Assembly (NCBI GenBank): GCA_020634315.1
Contig: JACKBV010000041.1
Span: 1 to 31,053 of the forward strand
Direction: 5' to 3'
DNA from: Ardenticatenaceae bacterium
GTDB taxonomy: Bacteria > Chloroflexota > Anaerolineae > Promineifilales > Promineifilaceae
DNA: 31,053 nt
Shown: positions 1 through 8,141 of the stretch, in pieces
Layout of the letters: each line of letters opens with the position of its first letter
How positions within the stretch are numbered: position 1 is the stretch's first letter
The notes under the pieces: generated by a model
The model's database searches: none
What the model was told of the DNA's origin: nothing
The model's input: the letters and a program-made list of their open reading frames with translations, nothing else
Translations under genes and position numbers: made by a program

Positions 1-51
1 TCATGTTTTTAACGCGATTAAAACCAGTCGTATCTGTCGCCGCAAAACCAA

Positions 52-1728
52 CTAACGGATAATGAACGGCAAGAAAACCTCATAATCGCCGCCATTGCTG
101 CCCCCCGTCGTGTACAACAGGGACAATTTCGTCGTCGTTCCGGCACGCATACCCGGAATAACATTGAACTGATTCGAGGTGCTGGTCGTGCGCAATCCTT
201 GGTTGTTGCTCAACGTAAATGGCAAGGTCAATGACCAGTTGCCGCTGGCATCGGCCGTTGTTTCGCCCAAAAATTGCAAGGTTTCGGTAACAAGGTCCGT
301 ATCGTCAAGGAAAACTTGCACCAGGCAGTTGGGGCACGGGCTGCCCACGCCGCTGCTGCCCGTCACAGACGTACCGTTGATCTCCGTCACCTGTGCCGGA
401 TTGAACAATTCGTAGGCATCAGGCAGCGATTTCCCCAATTGAATGGCCGTTTCCGGCAGCGCGTTGCCATCGACTTGAATCCACTGATTAGACTGCTCGA
501 TGATGTTCGACCAAAGTGTGTTGCCATTCGCCAACGCGCCATTCACAGAAATGCCAGACATGCCAGGATTGACAATCGTATTGCTAATCACCAGTGAATC
601 TTCCGGGTCGTTGGCTCCAGCGAGATAAATGGCACGGCCGCATACGCCAACTTTGGTATCGCTGCTGTCAATGCCAATGATGTTTTCCTGCACAACAATG
701 TCATCGGCGGCAACGACAATGGCGCTGGGCTGGGTCGAAATGGCGAAAATCTGCTGGCGCACTCCGGCAAAGGTGTTGTTGAGCACCTGGCTGCCGTTGC
801 CCTGCACGGTTAGCCCACCGCCGCCAAGCCAATCTACTTCCGTGCAAATGAGACTGGGCAGCGTCTGTTTGTCTATGGTTCCATCCGCTTTCGTGCCGAC
901 CAGATTGTTTTGGAATATGTTATCTTCGCCACGAATGGAAGCGGCCGTTCCGTCAAACCCCAGAAAGACATTGTTTTGGATCAAATTGCCGCTGCCCGCA
1001 GACAAAACGTCAATACCGGCCGTGCCCGTGCCATTCTCCGGGTCATCATCCCGCAGCACCGGCTCTGTGCCATCATCAGACAGCCCAAACCAGTTATTTT
1101 CAATGATGTTATCGTTCGTGTTGACATACAGATGGACGCGGAAATTTTGGAAAGCCAACCCGCGAATTTCATTGGCATTATCTCCGGCCACATCCCCAAC
1201 CACCAGGCCATCTTTGTTGCCGGTGCCAGGGCCGAGCAAGATGATCTTTGGCCCATCGCTGCGCCCGCCGGGCTGCGTGCTGCCATCAATGATCACCTGT
1301 CCATCCTTCAAACGGCCCAACTCGACTGTATCGGTTGTGGCATACAGCTCGATTTTCCAAACATCCAGGACAGGATCATACCCTTCTGCCGGGTCTTCAG
1401 GAATGTCAAAGCGAATGAGGATGGGGCGTGCTTCAGGCCCCAATGCGCTGGCTTCGACAATGGCACGGCGCAGCGTGCAGGGAGTTGTGGGCGGTCCAGG
1501 AGGGCCGACCGGATCGGTGTAGCAGGTTTTGCTGTTACTGTCGTCTGGATCGGTACCACTGGTCACGGTGATAACGGTAACAGGGTCTGTGATGGGGGAA
1601 AGAGAAATGGGGTCTGCGCTTTTGGCGGTGATGTTCGTGGGGATGTCCTGCGCAGCCGCGACGACGCTGATCAGCAGCAGCATGAGCAGCATCGTGTTCA
1701 CAAGAACAATGACGATACGCTTGAACAT
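52..1728 (-). CDS. Secreted CSLREA-type right-handed beta-helix protein
   Basis: Predicted exported protein of 558 residues. The N-terminus has two basic residues, then a hydrophobic run ending VVAAAQ, which reads as a cleavable signal peptide. Near residues 80-95 a CTLRRAIVEAS segment matches the CSLREA motif that precedes beta-helix domains in many Chloroflexota and cyanobacterial surface proteins. Residues of about 160-440 show the periodic N/G/I pattern of a parallel beta-helix (repeats such as NIIENNWFG and NLIQNNVF). The protein ends FLPFIIR, resembling the hydrophobic C-terminal tail of many secreted Chloroflexota proteins; its role is not known to me. AAGGAG (complement of 1739-1744) supports the ATG at 1728. 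No catalytic residues can be assigned, so adhesin, carbohydrate-active enzyme or structural protein all remain possible. Confidence 0.75.
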   Translation of the reverse strand: MFKRIVIVLVNTMLLMLLLISVVAAAQDIPTNITAKSADPISLSPITDPVTVITVTSGTDPDDSNSKTCYTDPVGPPGPPTTPCTLRRAIVEASALGPEARPILIRFDIPEDPAEGYDPVLDVWKIELYATTDTVELGRLKDGQVIIDGSTQPGGRSDGPKIILLGPGTGNKDGLVVGDVAGDNANEIRGLAFQNFRVHLYVNTNDNIIENNWFGLSDDGTEPVLRDDDPENGTGTAGIDVLSAGSGNLIQNNVFLGFDGTAASIRGEDNIFQNNLVGTKADGTIDKQTLPSLICTEVDWLGGGGLTVQGNGSQVLNNTFAGVRQQIFAISTQPSAIVVAADDIVVQENIIGIDSSDTKVGVCGRAIYLAGANDPEDSLVISNTIVNPGMSGISVNGALANGNTLWSNIIEQSNQWIQVDGNALPETAIQLGKSLPDAYELFNPAQVTEINGTSVTGSSGVGSPCPNCLVQVFLDDTDLVTETLQFLGETTADASGNWSLTLPFTLSNNQGLRTTSTSNQFNVIPGMRAGTTTKLSLLYTTGGSNGGDYEVFLPFIIR

Positions 1729-1759
1729 ATTAATTTAGCTCCTTGGCCCTTGGAAACGG

Positions 1760-1791
1760 GGTATCTGGCCCTATGGATGCTGCCAGATACC
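1760..1791. promoter_or_regulatory. Inverted repeat upstream of the beta-helix gene
   Basis: GGTATCTGGC (1760-1769) and GCCAGATACC (1782-1791) are perfect 10-bp complements around a 12-nt loop, 32-63 bp upstream of the minus-strand start. No T-run follows, so an operator or 5' UTR hairpin fits better than a terminator. Confidence 0.4.
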
Positions 1792-1961
1792 TCGCGTCCA
1801 GCTCCCAAAATAAATGGTGTAAATGGTTCATAACCCATCGGAGTTATGTGCAATGCAGGTATACCTTACACACAGCATTGTAAAAATGGAGCGATCCCAA
1901 AACGATCCGCTTTTTTGTGCGTTTTGGCGCTGGCGATAATGATCAACGGTTCTGTTTTACC

Positions 1962-1988
1962 TGACATTTGTCACTGGCAACGGCCGTT
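1962..1988 (+). promoter_or_regulatory. Composite element: TGACATTTGTCA, 6 nt, ACGGCCGTT (copy 1)
   Basis: The near-palindrome TGACATTTGTCA (1962-1973) is followed after exactly 6 nt by ACGGCCGTT (1980-1988). It begins 126 bp upstream of the FAD oxidoreductase ATG. The same two boxes with the same spacing and gene-relative orientation lie upstream of the lipoprotein gene (4708-4734). The repeated order and spacing suggest one functional or mobile unit; its function is unknown. Confidence 0.5.
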
Positions 1989-2087
1989 TCCCTTCCGGCA
2001 TAATGCGAACGGCGTCGGGTGGCATACGTCGCGAGTCGGTTCCCCACCGACGCCCGCTGTCCGACTCTCGACAAGGAGACCTGCTGC

Positions 2088-3623
2088 ATGTCCAACAAAT
2101 CCATCATCATCATCGGCGCTGGCGTAGCCGGGCTGGCCGCCGGATGCTACGCGCAAATGAACGGCTTCGATTCACAAATTTTCGAGACCCACGATCTGCC
2201 CGGCGGCCTTTGCACCGCCTGGGATCGCAAAGGCTACATCTTCGATGGCTGCATCCATTACCTTTTTGGCTCTGGCGAGGGACAGCCCTTTAACCAGACA
2301 TGGCAAGAATTGGGAGCGGTACAGGAACGGCCGTTCATCAACCACAGCGAATTCATGCGCATCACCGATGGCACCGGCGCAGCGGCGCGCACCTTCATTG
2401 CCTACGCCGATCCCGACCGCCTCGAAGCGCACATGAAAGAGCTTTCCCCGGAAGATAGCAAACTCAGCGAAGGCTTTTGCGACGGCATTCGCCAATTCAC
2501 CACCTTCGACATGGCTATGCTGCAAGAAAAACCGCGCAGCCTGCTCACCGCCGAAGAATGGGGACAGTTTGGCCTGAAAGTGATGCCCTTCGCCCTGCCG
2601 CTGGCAAAATGGGGGCGCATGTCCGCCAAAGAGTTTGGCGACAAATTCAAAGACCCGCTGCTGCGCCGCGCCCTGCCCCAAATGTTTGGCTGGGCCGACA
2701 TCCCGGTGATGGTCGGCATGTCCCTGCTCGCCTACATGCACACGCACAACGCCGGTTTCCCGGCAGGCGGTTCGCTCGAATTCGTACGCGCCATCGAGCA
2801 GCGCTACCTCAGCCTGGGCGGCCAGATTCATTACAAAGCACAGGTTGAGAAAATCCTGGTGGAAAATGAGCGCGGTAACGGCGCTCGTGCCGTCGGCGTG
2901 CGCTTATACAACGACGAAATTCATCACGCCGACTACGTCATCTCTGCCGCCGATGGACACGGCACGATTTTCGACATGCTCGGCGGCGATTTTGTAGACC
3001 GCGACATCAAACGCACCTATGACGGCCGTTTCCGCATTCACTCCCAGGTACAGGTCAGCCTCGGCGTCAACCGCGACCTGAGCGGCACGCCGCACTCCGT
3101 CACCTACCTGCTCGACAAACCGCTGCTCATCGCCGGCGAAGAGCGCGACGCCATTTGGGTGAAACATTACAACTTCGATCCCACACTCGCCCCCGCCGGT
3201 AAATCCTGCATCATTGTCATGATCGAGAGCAATTACGCCTACTGGCAGCGCATTTACGGCCGTCGCCTTTACGACACCGAGCAACTGCAAGTCGCCGACA
3301 TCGTCATCGACTTCCTTGAAACCATCTATCCCGGCATCCGCGCCGATGTTGAAGTCAAAGATGTGGCGACACCCCTCAGCTATGAGCGCTATACCGGCAA
3401 CTGGCTCGGCTCCACCTGCGGCTGGCTAATGACAACCAAAACGATGATGACGATGATCCAGGGCATGGACAAGACCTTGCCCGGTCTGGACAATCTCTAC
3501 CTTTGCGGCCAATGGGTCGAGCCAGGCGGCAGCGTTCCCGTCGTTGCCATGTCCGGGCGCAATGCGGTGCAGTTGATTTGTGATGCGGAGGAACGGCCGT
3601 TTACCACCACCCACCCCACATAA
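2088..3623 (+). CDS. CrtI/phytoene dehydrogenase-like FAD-dependent oxidoreductase
   Basis: Flavoprotein of 511 residues. The N-terminus IIIIGAGVAGLAAGCYAQ is a GxGxxG Rossmann motif for FAD, with the acidic ribose-binding residue in the following QIFET strand and a PGGLCTAW segment typical of the CrtI/retinol-saturase/amine-oxidase superfamily. The C-terminal LYLCGQWVEPGGSVPVVAMSGR is the second FAD-contacting motif of this family. Length is normal for CrtI-like enzymes. The ATG at 2088 is preferred over upstream in-frame starts because AAGGAG lies 9 nt before it and the Rossmann motif follows at once. No carotenoid biosynthesis gene is adjacent, so the substrate (carotenoid, retinoid-like or other polyene) cannot be assigned. 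Two ACGGCCGT octamers are read as E-R-P, one as D-G-R and one as Y-G-R. Confidence 0.85.
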   Translation: MSNKSIIIIGAGVAGLAAGCYAQMNGFDSQIFETHDLPGGLCTAWDRKGYIFDGCIHYLFGSGEGQPFNQTWQELGAVQERPFINHSEFMRITDGTGAAARTFIAYADPDRLEAHMKELSPEDSKLSEGFCDGIRQFTTFDMAMLQEKPRSLLTAEEWGQFGLKVMPFALPLAKWGRMSAKEFGDKFKDPLLRRALPQMFGWADIPVMVGMSLLAYMHTHNAGFPAGGSLEFVRAIEQRYLSLGGQIHYKAQVEKILVENERGNGARAVGVRLYNDEIHHADYVISAADGHGTIFDMLGGDFVDRDIKRTYDGRFRIHSQVQVSLGVNRDLSGTPHSVTYLLDKPLLIAGEERDAIWVKHYNFDPTLAPAGKSCIIVMIESNYAYWQRIYGRRLYDTEQLQVADIVIDFLETIYPGIRADVEVKDVATPLSYERYTGNWLGSTCGWLMTTKTMMTMIQGMDKTLPGLDNLYLCGQWVEPGGSVPVVAMSGRNAVQLICDAEERPFTTTHPT

Positions 3624-3733
3624 CAAAATTAATGGAGAATTGATTTTCAAGGACAAGTCCCTAAAACAAGATTTGATTTACGGTCCCAAATAGGTGTTAT
3701 GCTTTGCACGAGCAAAATCTGACATTTTGAAGC

Positions 3734-3764
3734 ATGGATTCCCGCGAAGGCGGGAATCCATTTT
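3734..3764 (+). terminator. Hairpin between the oxidoreductase and lipoprotein genes
   Basis: ATGGATTCCCGC (3734-3745) and GCGGGAATCCAT (3750-3761) form a perfect 12-bp stem with a GAAG loop, followed by a short T-run. It lies about 110 nt past the plus-strand stop and 52 nt past the minus-strand stop, so it could end both convergent transcripts. It could also be one copy of a GGATTCCCGC...GCGGGAATCC dispersed repeat. Confidence 0.55.
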
Positions 3765-3812
3765 GCTACTTTATGACCGATGTCAATACATCTATCCTAC
3801 GAGAAATATTAG

Positions 3813-4610
3813 TTAATCAAGCAAACCGTCGGGTACCGGTTCCCATTTATGCTCAGAAAGGTCAATGACAATCTCAAAATCATCACCAAGCCTTCCCCCA
3901 CCATCGCTATCGCGTGGTCCATCAAACCTCAAAATCATACTTGTGATATCTACAGGCATTGACCGTTTGATGCCGAACCAGAACCCGCCAATTTTTGTTA
4001 CGCTTGGGAAGATATCACCATTCGGATCATCGCCGAAATAGCCTCCGCCAAACGTATAATCTTGCAAAACGATTTGTTCACCCCCAACCTGTATGGTTCC
4101 GTCGAATCTGGGGTATATCGTTATTGTTTTGTCGCTGTCATTTGTGATGGTCAGAATTAGTTCACCAACAACATCAACCCCATCATATATATCCTGTTCG
4201 GCGAACTGAGCTGCTACATTTTCTGGCAAAGCATCTAACGTGGCAACCAAAACCCTAGACACCTCTACTGTTAACCCACCACTTTCAGCTTGGGCAACAT
4301 AATTGAGGGCAAAGAGGTTATCATCCTCTTCTAATGGCGTGCTGGTGGGCGTCGGTTCCGGCGTTGGAGTTACTACCTTTTCAACCTCTACTATCCGTGT
4401 TACCTCGATTTCCTCCACGCTTTCTATAATGCGTGTCACAGGTAGTTCAACCTCAACTGTTACCGGCACCTCAACCGTTACCGGAATTTCGGAAATGACA
4501 GTTTCCTTTACCGTAATTGTCTCTGGTTCAGATGTTGCGCAACTAATCAGTAGGGCACATAAAACAACAAGCAATATCAATACACGCGAACCGGCTTTTG
4601 CCAATTTCAT
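3813..4610 (-). CDS. Predicted lipoprotein with V/T/E-rich stalk
   Basis: Lipoprotein of 265 residues. Residues 1-25 form a signal peptide ending LLISC, a lipobox whose Cys would be lipidated. A stalk of about 60 residues follows, made of V/T/E/P repeats (ETVISEIPVTVEVPVTVEVE) ending in PTPEPTPTST, a linker style common in Chloroflexota lipoproteins. The rest, roughly residues 95-265, is beta-rich with LILTITNDSDKTITI, resembling DUF4352-like immunoglobulin-type domains; that is only a loose match. The ATG at 4610 is chosen over an in-frame GTG five codons upstream because GGAGG sits 8 nt before the ATG and would fall inside the longer version. Its 5' region carries a composite palindrome element and a small hairpin. 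Function unknown. Confidence 0.75.
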   Translation of the reverse strand: MKLAKAGSRVLILLVVLCALLISCATSEPETITVKETVISEIPVTVEVPVTVEVELPVTRIIESVEEIEVTRIVEVEKVVTPTPEPTPTSTPLEEDDNLFALNYVAQAESGGLTVEVSRVLVATLDALPENVAAQFAEQDIYDGVDVVGELILTITNDSDKTITIYPRFDGTIQVGGEQIVLQDYTFGGGYFGDDPNGDIFPSVTKIGGFWFGIKRSMPVDITSMILRFDGPRDSDGGGRLGDDFEIVIDLSEHKWEPVPDGLLD

Positions 4611-4644
4611 TACATAATCCTCCACACTTATTTAGTCGGGTAAC

Positions 4645-4662
4645 GCCGTTAGCATTAACGGC
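4645..4662 (-). other. Small 5' UTR hairpin upstream of the lipoprotein gene
   Basis: GCCGTTA (4645-4651) and TAACGGC (4656-4662) form a perfect 7-bp stem with a 4-nt loop, 35-52 nt before the start codon. It may be a leader hairpin. No terminator T-run is present. Confidence 0.3.
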
Positions 4663-4707
4663 AGTTTCCTCCATCAGGCAACTATGCATGTACCATAACA
4701 CAAGCAC

Positions 4708-4734
4708 AACGGCCGTGTCACCTGACAAATGTCA
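4708..4734 (-). promoter_or_regulatory. Composite element: TGACATTTGTCA, 6 nt, ACGGCCGTT (copy 2)
   Basis: On the minus strand TGACATTTGTCA (complement of 4723-4734) is followed after 6 nt by ACGGCCGTT (complement of 4708-4716). It begins 124 bp upstream of the lipoprotein ATG, almost the same distance and orientation as copy 1 at 1962-1988. The 6-nt spacers (CTGGCA and GGTGAC) differ, so this is not simply a recent exact duplication. Confidence 0.5.
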
Positions 4735-4870
4735 CCTCCCTCCCATGAAGGAAAAACAATTTTTCACCTTACAGCAATAGAACTTCCGACACCTGCCAAG
4801 CTGCCATTTATCACTTTATTTTGCAAACAAAATCGCGGCATTGTTCAAAAAACCTCGGTTTCTACCGGCC

Positions 4871-6994
4871 TCACCCCACTCTTGCCCGCGCGTCTACGGC
4901 AAAAGCACCCTGCCCCACTTGCATCACCCGCAGTGGGTTAATTTCAATTTCCTGTATCTGCGGGAAATCGGCGACCAACTGCCCCAAACGCAAAATCGCA
5001 TCAACGACGGCATCCTGATCAGCCGCCGGAATGTTGCGGAAGCCTTGCAGTTTGCGCCCAGCCCAGGTGCGCTGCAACATCGCCTGCGCTTCGGCACGCG
5101 TCAGCGGTGCCAGGGCAAAGGTGACATCTTGCAGCCCTTCTACCTCTACCCCGCCAGAGCCAAACATGACCATTGGCCCAAATTGCGGGTCTTGCACCGC
5201 ACCAACGATCACTTCCTGCCCTTGTGGAATCATGCGCTGCACATGGATACCGGCAATGTGCGCAGCGGGCACGGCCGTTTCCACCTGTGCCATCATCTCC
5301 ACAAACGCCGCCTCAACCTGCGTGGCGCTCAACAAATTCAAGCGCACCCCGCCCACATCGCTTTTATGCGGGATGTCCGGCGAGGCCACTTTTAAGGCGA
5401 CCGGGTAGCCCATCTCATCGGCGAGTTGTGCAGCGGAAACGGCCGTTTCCGCCAAACGCAGCGGCGGCGTCACCATCCCATACGCCGTCAACATCTCCTC
5501 CACCACTTCCTGCGGCAAAAAGCCGGGCTGCTCCTCAATTCCTGCATGCTGTCGCAAGGCATGATGCACACGCTCCGGGCTAACACCCACCACGCGCTGC
5601 GGCGTTTCCGGCTGGCTCGCCAGATACTCCGCCCGCTGCACCAAAACCGCCAGCGCCGCCGCCGCCCGCTCCGGGAAGCGATACTCCACCACCCGCGCCG
5701 CGCGAAAATACTCCACCGCCTCCTGAATCATGCGTTCGCCCAACACGGCGGCAATCACCGGCTTTTGCGCCGCATAAATGATAGGGATAATGGCACGGGC
5801 AATGCCTCCCGCCGCATACATCGGCGGTGGTGGGAAAATGACAATCACACTATCCACGCCCTCATCCGCCAACAAATGGCGCAAACTATGGGCAAAATCC
5901 TCCGGCGACGCCCCCGCCAACAAATCCACCGGATTATTGACGCTGGCCGCCTGGGGCAAAAATTGGCGCAGCGCATTTTTTGTTTCCGCGCTCAAATCCG
6001 CCAATTGCAATCCATGCGCTTCTAGCGCATCAGCCGCCGTCACCGCCGGGCCACCGGCATTGGTCAATACAGCCACGCGCCGCCCCTGCGGCAATTTGCA
6101 CCAGGCCAACGCCCGCGCCCAATCAAACAGCTCCTCGCTCGTGTTGGCGCGAATCACGCCCGCCCGCCGAAACGCCGCCTCAAATGCCGCCTCCGACCCG
6201 GCTAACGCGCCCGTATGCGAGGCGACCGCCCGCTGGCCGCTGGCAAACCGCCCCACTTTCAGCGCCAGCACCGGCTTTTCCCGCGTCACCTGTGCCGCCG
6301 CGCGTACAAAATGACGCCCGTCGCTGACCCCCTCCAGGTACAAGGTAATCACCCGCGTGTGCGGGTCGGCAGCCACCGAGCCAAGAACATCCGTCTCGCG
6401 CACATCAATTTGATTGCCCAGGCTGACCAACTGCGACAGGCCAAACCCCTGCCCGCGTGCCCAGTCAATGACAGCGGCACAAATCGCCCCCGAATGGGAG
6501 ATAAAAGCGACGGCACCCGGCGTCGGGCCAGGTGGCGGCAAAAAGGTTGTGTCTAATGGCAAATGGGTGTCGAGCAGACCAATGCAGTTGGGGCCAATCA
6601 AGCGCATGTTGTAATCTTGCGCAATGCGCAAACATTCATCTTCCAGCTCTGCCCCCGCTGGCCCCGTCTCGCGAAAACCGCCAGAGGCGATGATCACCGC
6701 CTGAATGCCGCGTTGTCCACACGCAATTAAGCCTTGCGGCACAAGCGACGCCGGGATTAAGAGGATGGCGAGATCGGCAGGCTGCGGCACATCGGCAATG
6801 GTGGGGTAAATCGGCCGTTCCAGCAGCGTCCCCCCCTTTGGATTGACAAAATGGACAGCCCCCTCATATCCACTCTGCAACAAATTACGCGCCAGACCAA
6901 AACCCAGCTTTGTCGGGTTTTGCGATGCGCCAACAATGACCACGCCTCTCGGCTTAAAAAAGGGAAATAGTGAAGGTTCAATTTGTAAACTCAT
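4871..6994 (-). CDS. ADP-forming acetate/acyl-CoA ligase, fused alpha and beta subunits
   Basis: NDP-forming acyl-CoA synthetase of 707 residues, converting acyl-CoA + ADP + Pi to acid + CoA + ATP, or the reverse. Domains in order: CoA-binding Rossmann domain (about 10-140, GVVIVGASQNPTKLGFGLARN), succinyl-CoA-ligase-like domains (about 150-450) with SHTGALAGSEAAFEAAFRRA carrying the expected phospho-His, and a C-terminal ATP-grasp domain (about 490-705, with YPVALKVASPDIPHKSDVGGV and FGSGGVEVE). The alpha-beta fusion has the usual length. GGAAGAG stands just before the ATG. It is probably a single-gene transcript; both flanks point away or converge. Such enzymes give substrate-level ATP from acetyl-CoA or branched acyl-CoAs, but the acyl specificity cannot be read here. 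Two octamers are read as E-T-A-V, one of them inside a 20-bp palindrome (5433-5452). Confidence 0.88.
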   Translation of the reverse strand: MSLQIEPSLFPFFKPRGVVIVGASQNPTKLGFGLARNLLQSGYEGAVHFVNPKGGTLLERPIYPTIADVPQPADLAILLIPASLVPQGLIACGQRGIQAVIIASGGFRETGPAGAELEDECLRIAQDYNMRLIGPNCIGLLDTHLPLDTTFLPPPGPTPGAVAFISHSGAICAAVIDWARGQGFGLSQLVSLGNQIDVRETDVLGSVAADPHTRVITLYLEGVSDGRHFVRAAAQVTREKPVLALKVGRFASGQRAVASHTGALAGSEAAFEAAFRRAGVIRANTSEELFDWARALAWCKLPQGRRVAVLTNAGGPAVTAADALEAHGLQLADLSAETKNALRQFLPQAASVNNPVDLLAGASPEDFAHSLRHLLADEGVDSVIVIFPPPPMYAAGGIARAIIPIIYAAQKPVIAAVLGERMIQEAVEYFRAARVVEYRFPERAAAALAVLVQRAEYLASQPETPQRVVGVSPERVHHALRQHAGIEEQPGFLPQEVVEEMLTAYGMVTPPLRLAETAVSAAQLADEMGYPVALKVASPDIPHKSDVGGVRLNLLSATQVEAAFVEMMAQVETAVPAAHIAGIHVQRMIPQGQEVIVGAVQDPQFGPMVMFGSGGVEVEGLQDVTFALAPLTRAEAQAMLQRTWAGRKLQGFRNIPAADQDAVVDAILRLGQLVADFPQIQEIEINPLRVMQVGQGAFAVDARARVG

Positions 6995-7102
6995 GGCTCT
7001 TCCGATGCTTAACCAAAACTTGAAACGATTGTCCAGCCCAGCATACGCCAGTTATCCCATTTTTGGCAAGAATTAGCCGGACTTTGGCGAAGGGATTACA
7101 AT

Positions 7103-7200
7103 TTGAGAATCGGTTATTAGTTGCTGGTAATCAATAATGCACGATTCACCGATTACCGATGACTGATGACTGCTCACCATTCACCGTTCACTGTTCACCA
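7103..7200 (+). repeat. Degenerate GATTACCGAT / TTCACC repeat tract
   Basis: A tract of imperfect direct repeats (GATTCACC, GATTACCGAT, GACTGATGACTG, TTCACCGTTCACTGTTCACC) directly before the hydrolase gene. The 15-mer TCACCGATTACCGAT at 7146-7160 recurs exactly at 26192-26206, upstream of the GMC oxidoreductase gene. It looks like a dispersed intergenic repeat family; function unknown. Confidence 0.5.
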
Positions 7201-7215
7201 AACTCAGGGTGCATT

Positions 7216-8094
7216 ATGGCCTATGATATGACCGTTTACAACGTCAATGACCAGCAGATTTTTGTCCGCGAAGAGGGAGAAGGCAGTCGGCGCGGCGTCG
7301 CCTTGCTCACACATGGTTGGTCTAGTTCCTGGTTCGCCATGTCGCCATTGATGACAATGCTGCGCAAACGTTACCGCGCCCTGGCGGTAGATTTGCCTGG
7401 TTATGGACAATCCCCCCCGGCTCCGCACACGGTTTCCATTGTCTGGTATGCCGATTTATTGGCTGATTTGCTGCGCTCGACGACAGATAAACCGGCCGTG
7501 CTCATTGGGCATTCTATGGGCGGCATGATCAGCCTGACATTGGCGCTGCGCCACCCGGAATTGGTGGAACGTGTGGTGCTGCTCTCGCCCACTATCACCG
7601 GCAGGCTTTCCCTGTATATCAATCTATTCGTTTCGCCGATCACCTTCACAGAACGGCTGCCGATCATTGGGCGCATTGTTGGCTTGCTAGAGCCGTATTT
7701 CCTGGGCGTCACCGACCGCTTGATGCGACCGGCGGCATTTTCTGAGCGGGGCGGCATGACCACGACCGATTACGAACGCATTCGCGCCGATGTGCGCAAT
7801 CCGGCACAGGGCAAAGTGCGTGCGCAATGTTTTACGGCTATGCGTGAAGGGGATTTGCGCGGACAGCTCGGACAAATGAAAGCGCCGGGGCTGGTCATTT
7901 GGGGGATGGAAGATAACACAGTGCCTTTGCGTGACGCCAGCATTTTGGCCGATGAATGGCCGGAAGCTGATTTGCGCATTTTGCCGCGTGTTAGCCATTG
8001 GCCGCAATTTGAGGCACGCGACCTGACGCTGCGCTATATCACGGCTTTTCTCAGCACACCTCTAAAATTGTTGACGGTTGATTGGGATGAATAA
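7216..8094 (+). CDS. Alpha/beta-hydrolase fold protein
   Basis: Hydrolase of 292 residues. The oxyanion region LLTHGWSSSW is followed by the nucleophile elbow GHSMGG (Ser100), with Asp233 in WGMEDNTVP and His261 in VSHWPQF, a complete Ser-Asp-His triad in the usual order. A cap domain (about residues 125-200) with helices around SLYINLFVSPITF sits between strands, as in haloalkane dehalogenase- or C-C hydrolase-like members. The ATG at 7216 is chosen because an upstream in-frame ATG (7159) lies within a repeat tract and codes for an unlikely N-terminus; only a weak CAGGGTG ribosome site is seen. Substrate cannot be predicted. It converges on the cytochrome gene, with a shared terminator between them. 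Confidence 0.85.
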   Translation: MAYDMTVYNVNDQQIFVREEGEGSRRGVALLTHGWSSSWFAMSPLMTMLRKRYRALAVDLPGYGQSPPAPHTVSIVWYADLLADLLRSTTDKPAVLIGHSMGGMISLTLALRHPELVERVVLLSPTITGRLSLYINLFVSPITFTERLPIIGRIVGLLEPYFLGVTDRLMRPAAFSERGGMTTTDYERIRADVRNPAQGKVRAQCFTAMREGDLRGQLGQMKAPGLVIWGMEDNTVPLRDASILADEWPEADLRILPRVSHWPQFEARDLTLRYITAFLSTPLKLLTVDWDE

Positions 8095-8103
8095 GGAGAG
8101 AGG

Positions 8104-8134
8104 TATTCCCGGAAACAAGCTGTCTCCGGGAATA
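8104..8134. terminator. Hairpin terminator between convergent genes
   Basis: TATTCCCGGA (8104-8113) and TCCGGGAATA (8125-8134) form a perfect 10-bp stem with an 11-nt loop. It lies 9 nt after the hydrolase stop and 7 nt beyond the cytochrome stop. A weak T-rich tail (GGTTTTA) follows on the plus strand. Confidence 0.65.
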
Positions 8135-8141
8135 TCTGGTT

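Larger units (their letters stand above)
1729..2087. other. Divergent intergenic region, 359 bp
   Basis: No credible gene was seen; the short reading frames here lack ribosome sites. It separates the beta-helix gene (-) from the FAD oxidoreductase gene (+). It holds a perfect 10-bp inverted repeat at 1760-1791, a composite two-palindrome element at 1962-1988, and a CATAAT sequence near 2000 that could be a -10 box but has no good -35 partner. Confidence 0.6.

Noticed and set aside
629..1833. Long plus-strand frames opposite the beta-helix gene
   Set aside because: They overlap a minus-strand gene that has a signal peptide, domain motif and ribosome site. Their translations are low-complexity shadows.
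1850..1905. CAATGC...GCATTG pairing upstream of the FAD oxidoreductase
   Set aside because: Only 6-7 bp with mismatched edges; not distinguishable from chance.
1930..2020. Standard sigma-70 promoter for the FAD oxidoreductase using TTGTCA (1968) and CATAAT (2000)
   Set aside because: The spacer would be 26 nt, far from the workable 16-18 nt.
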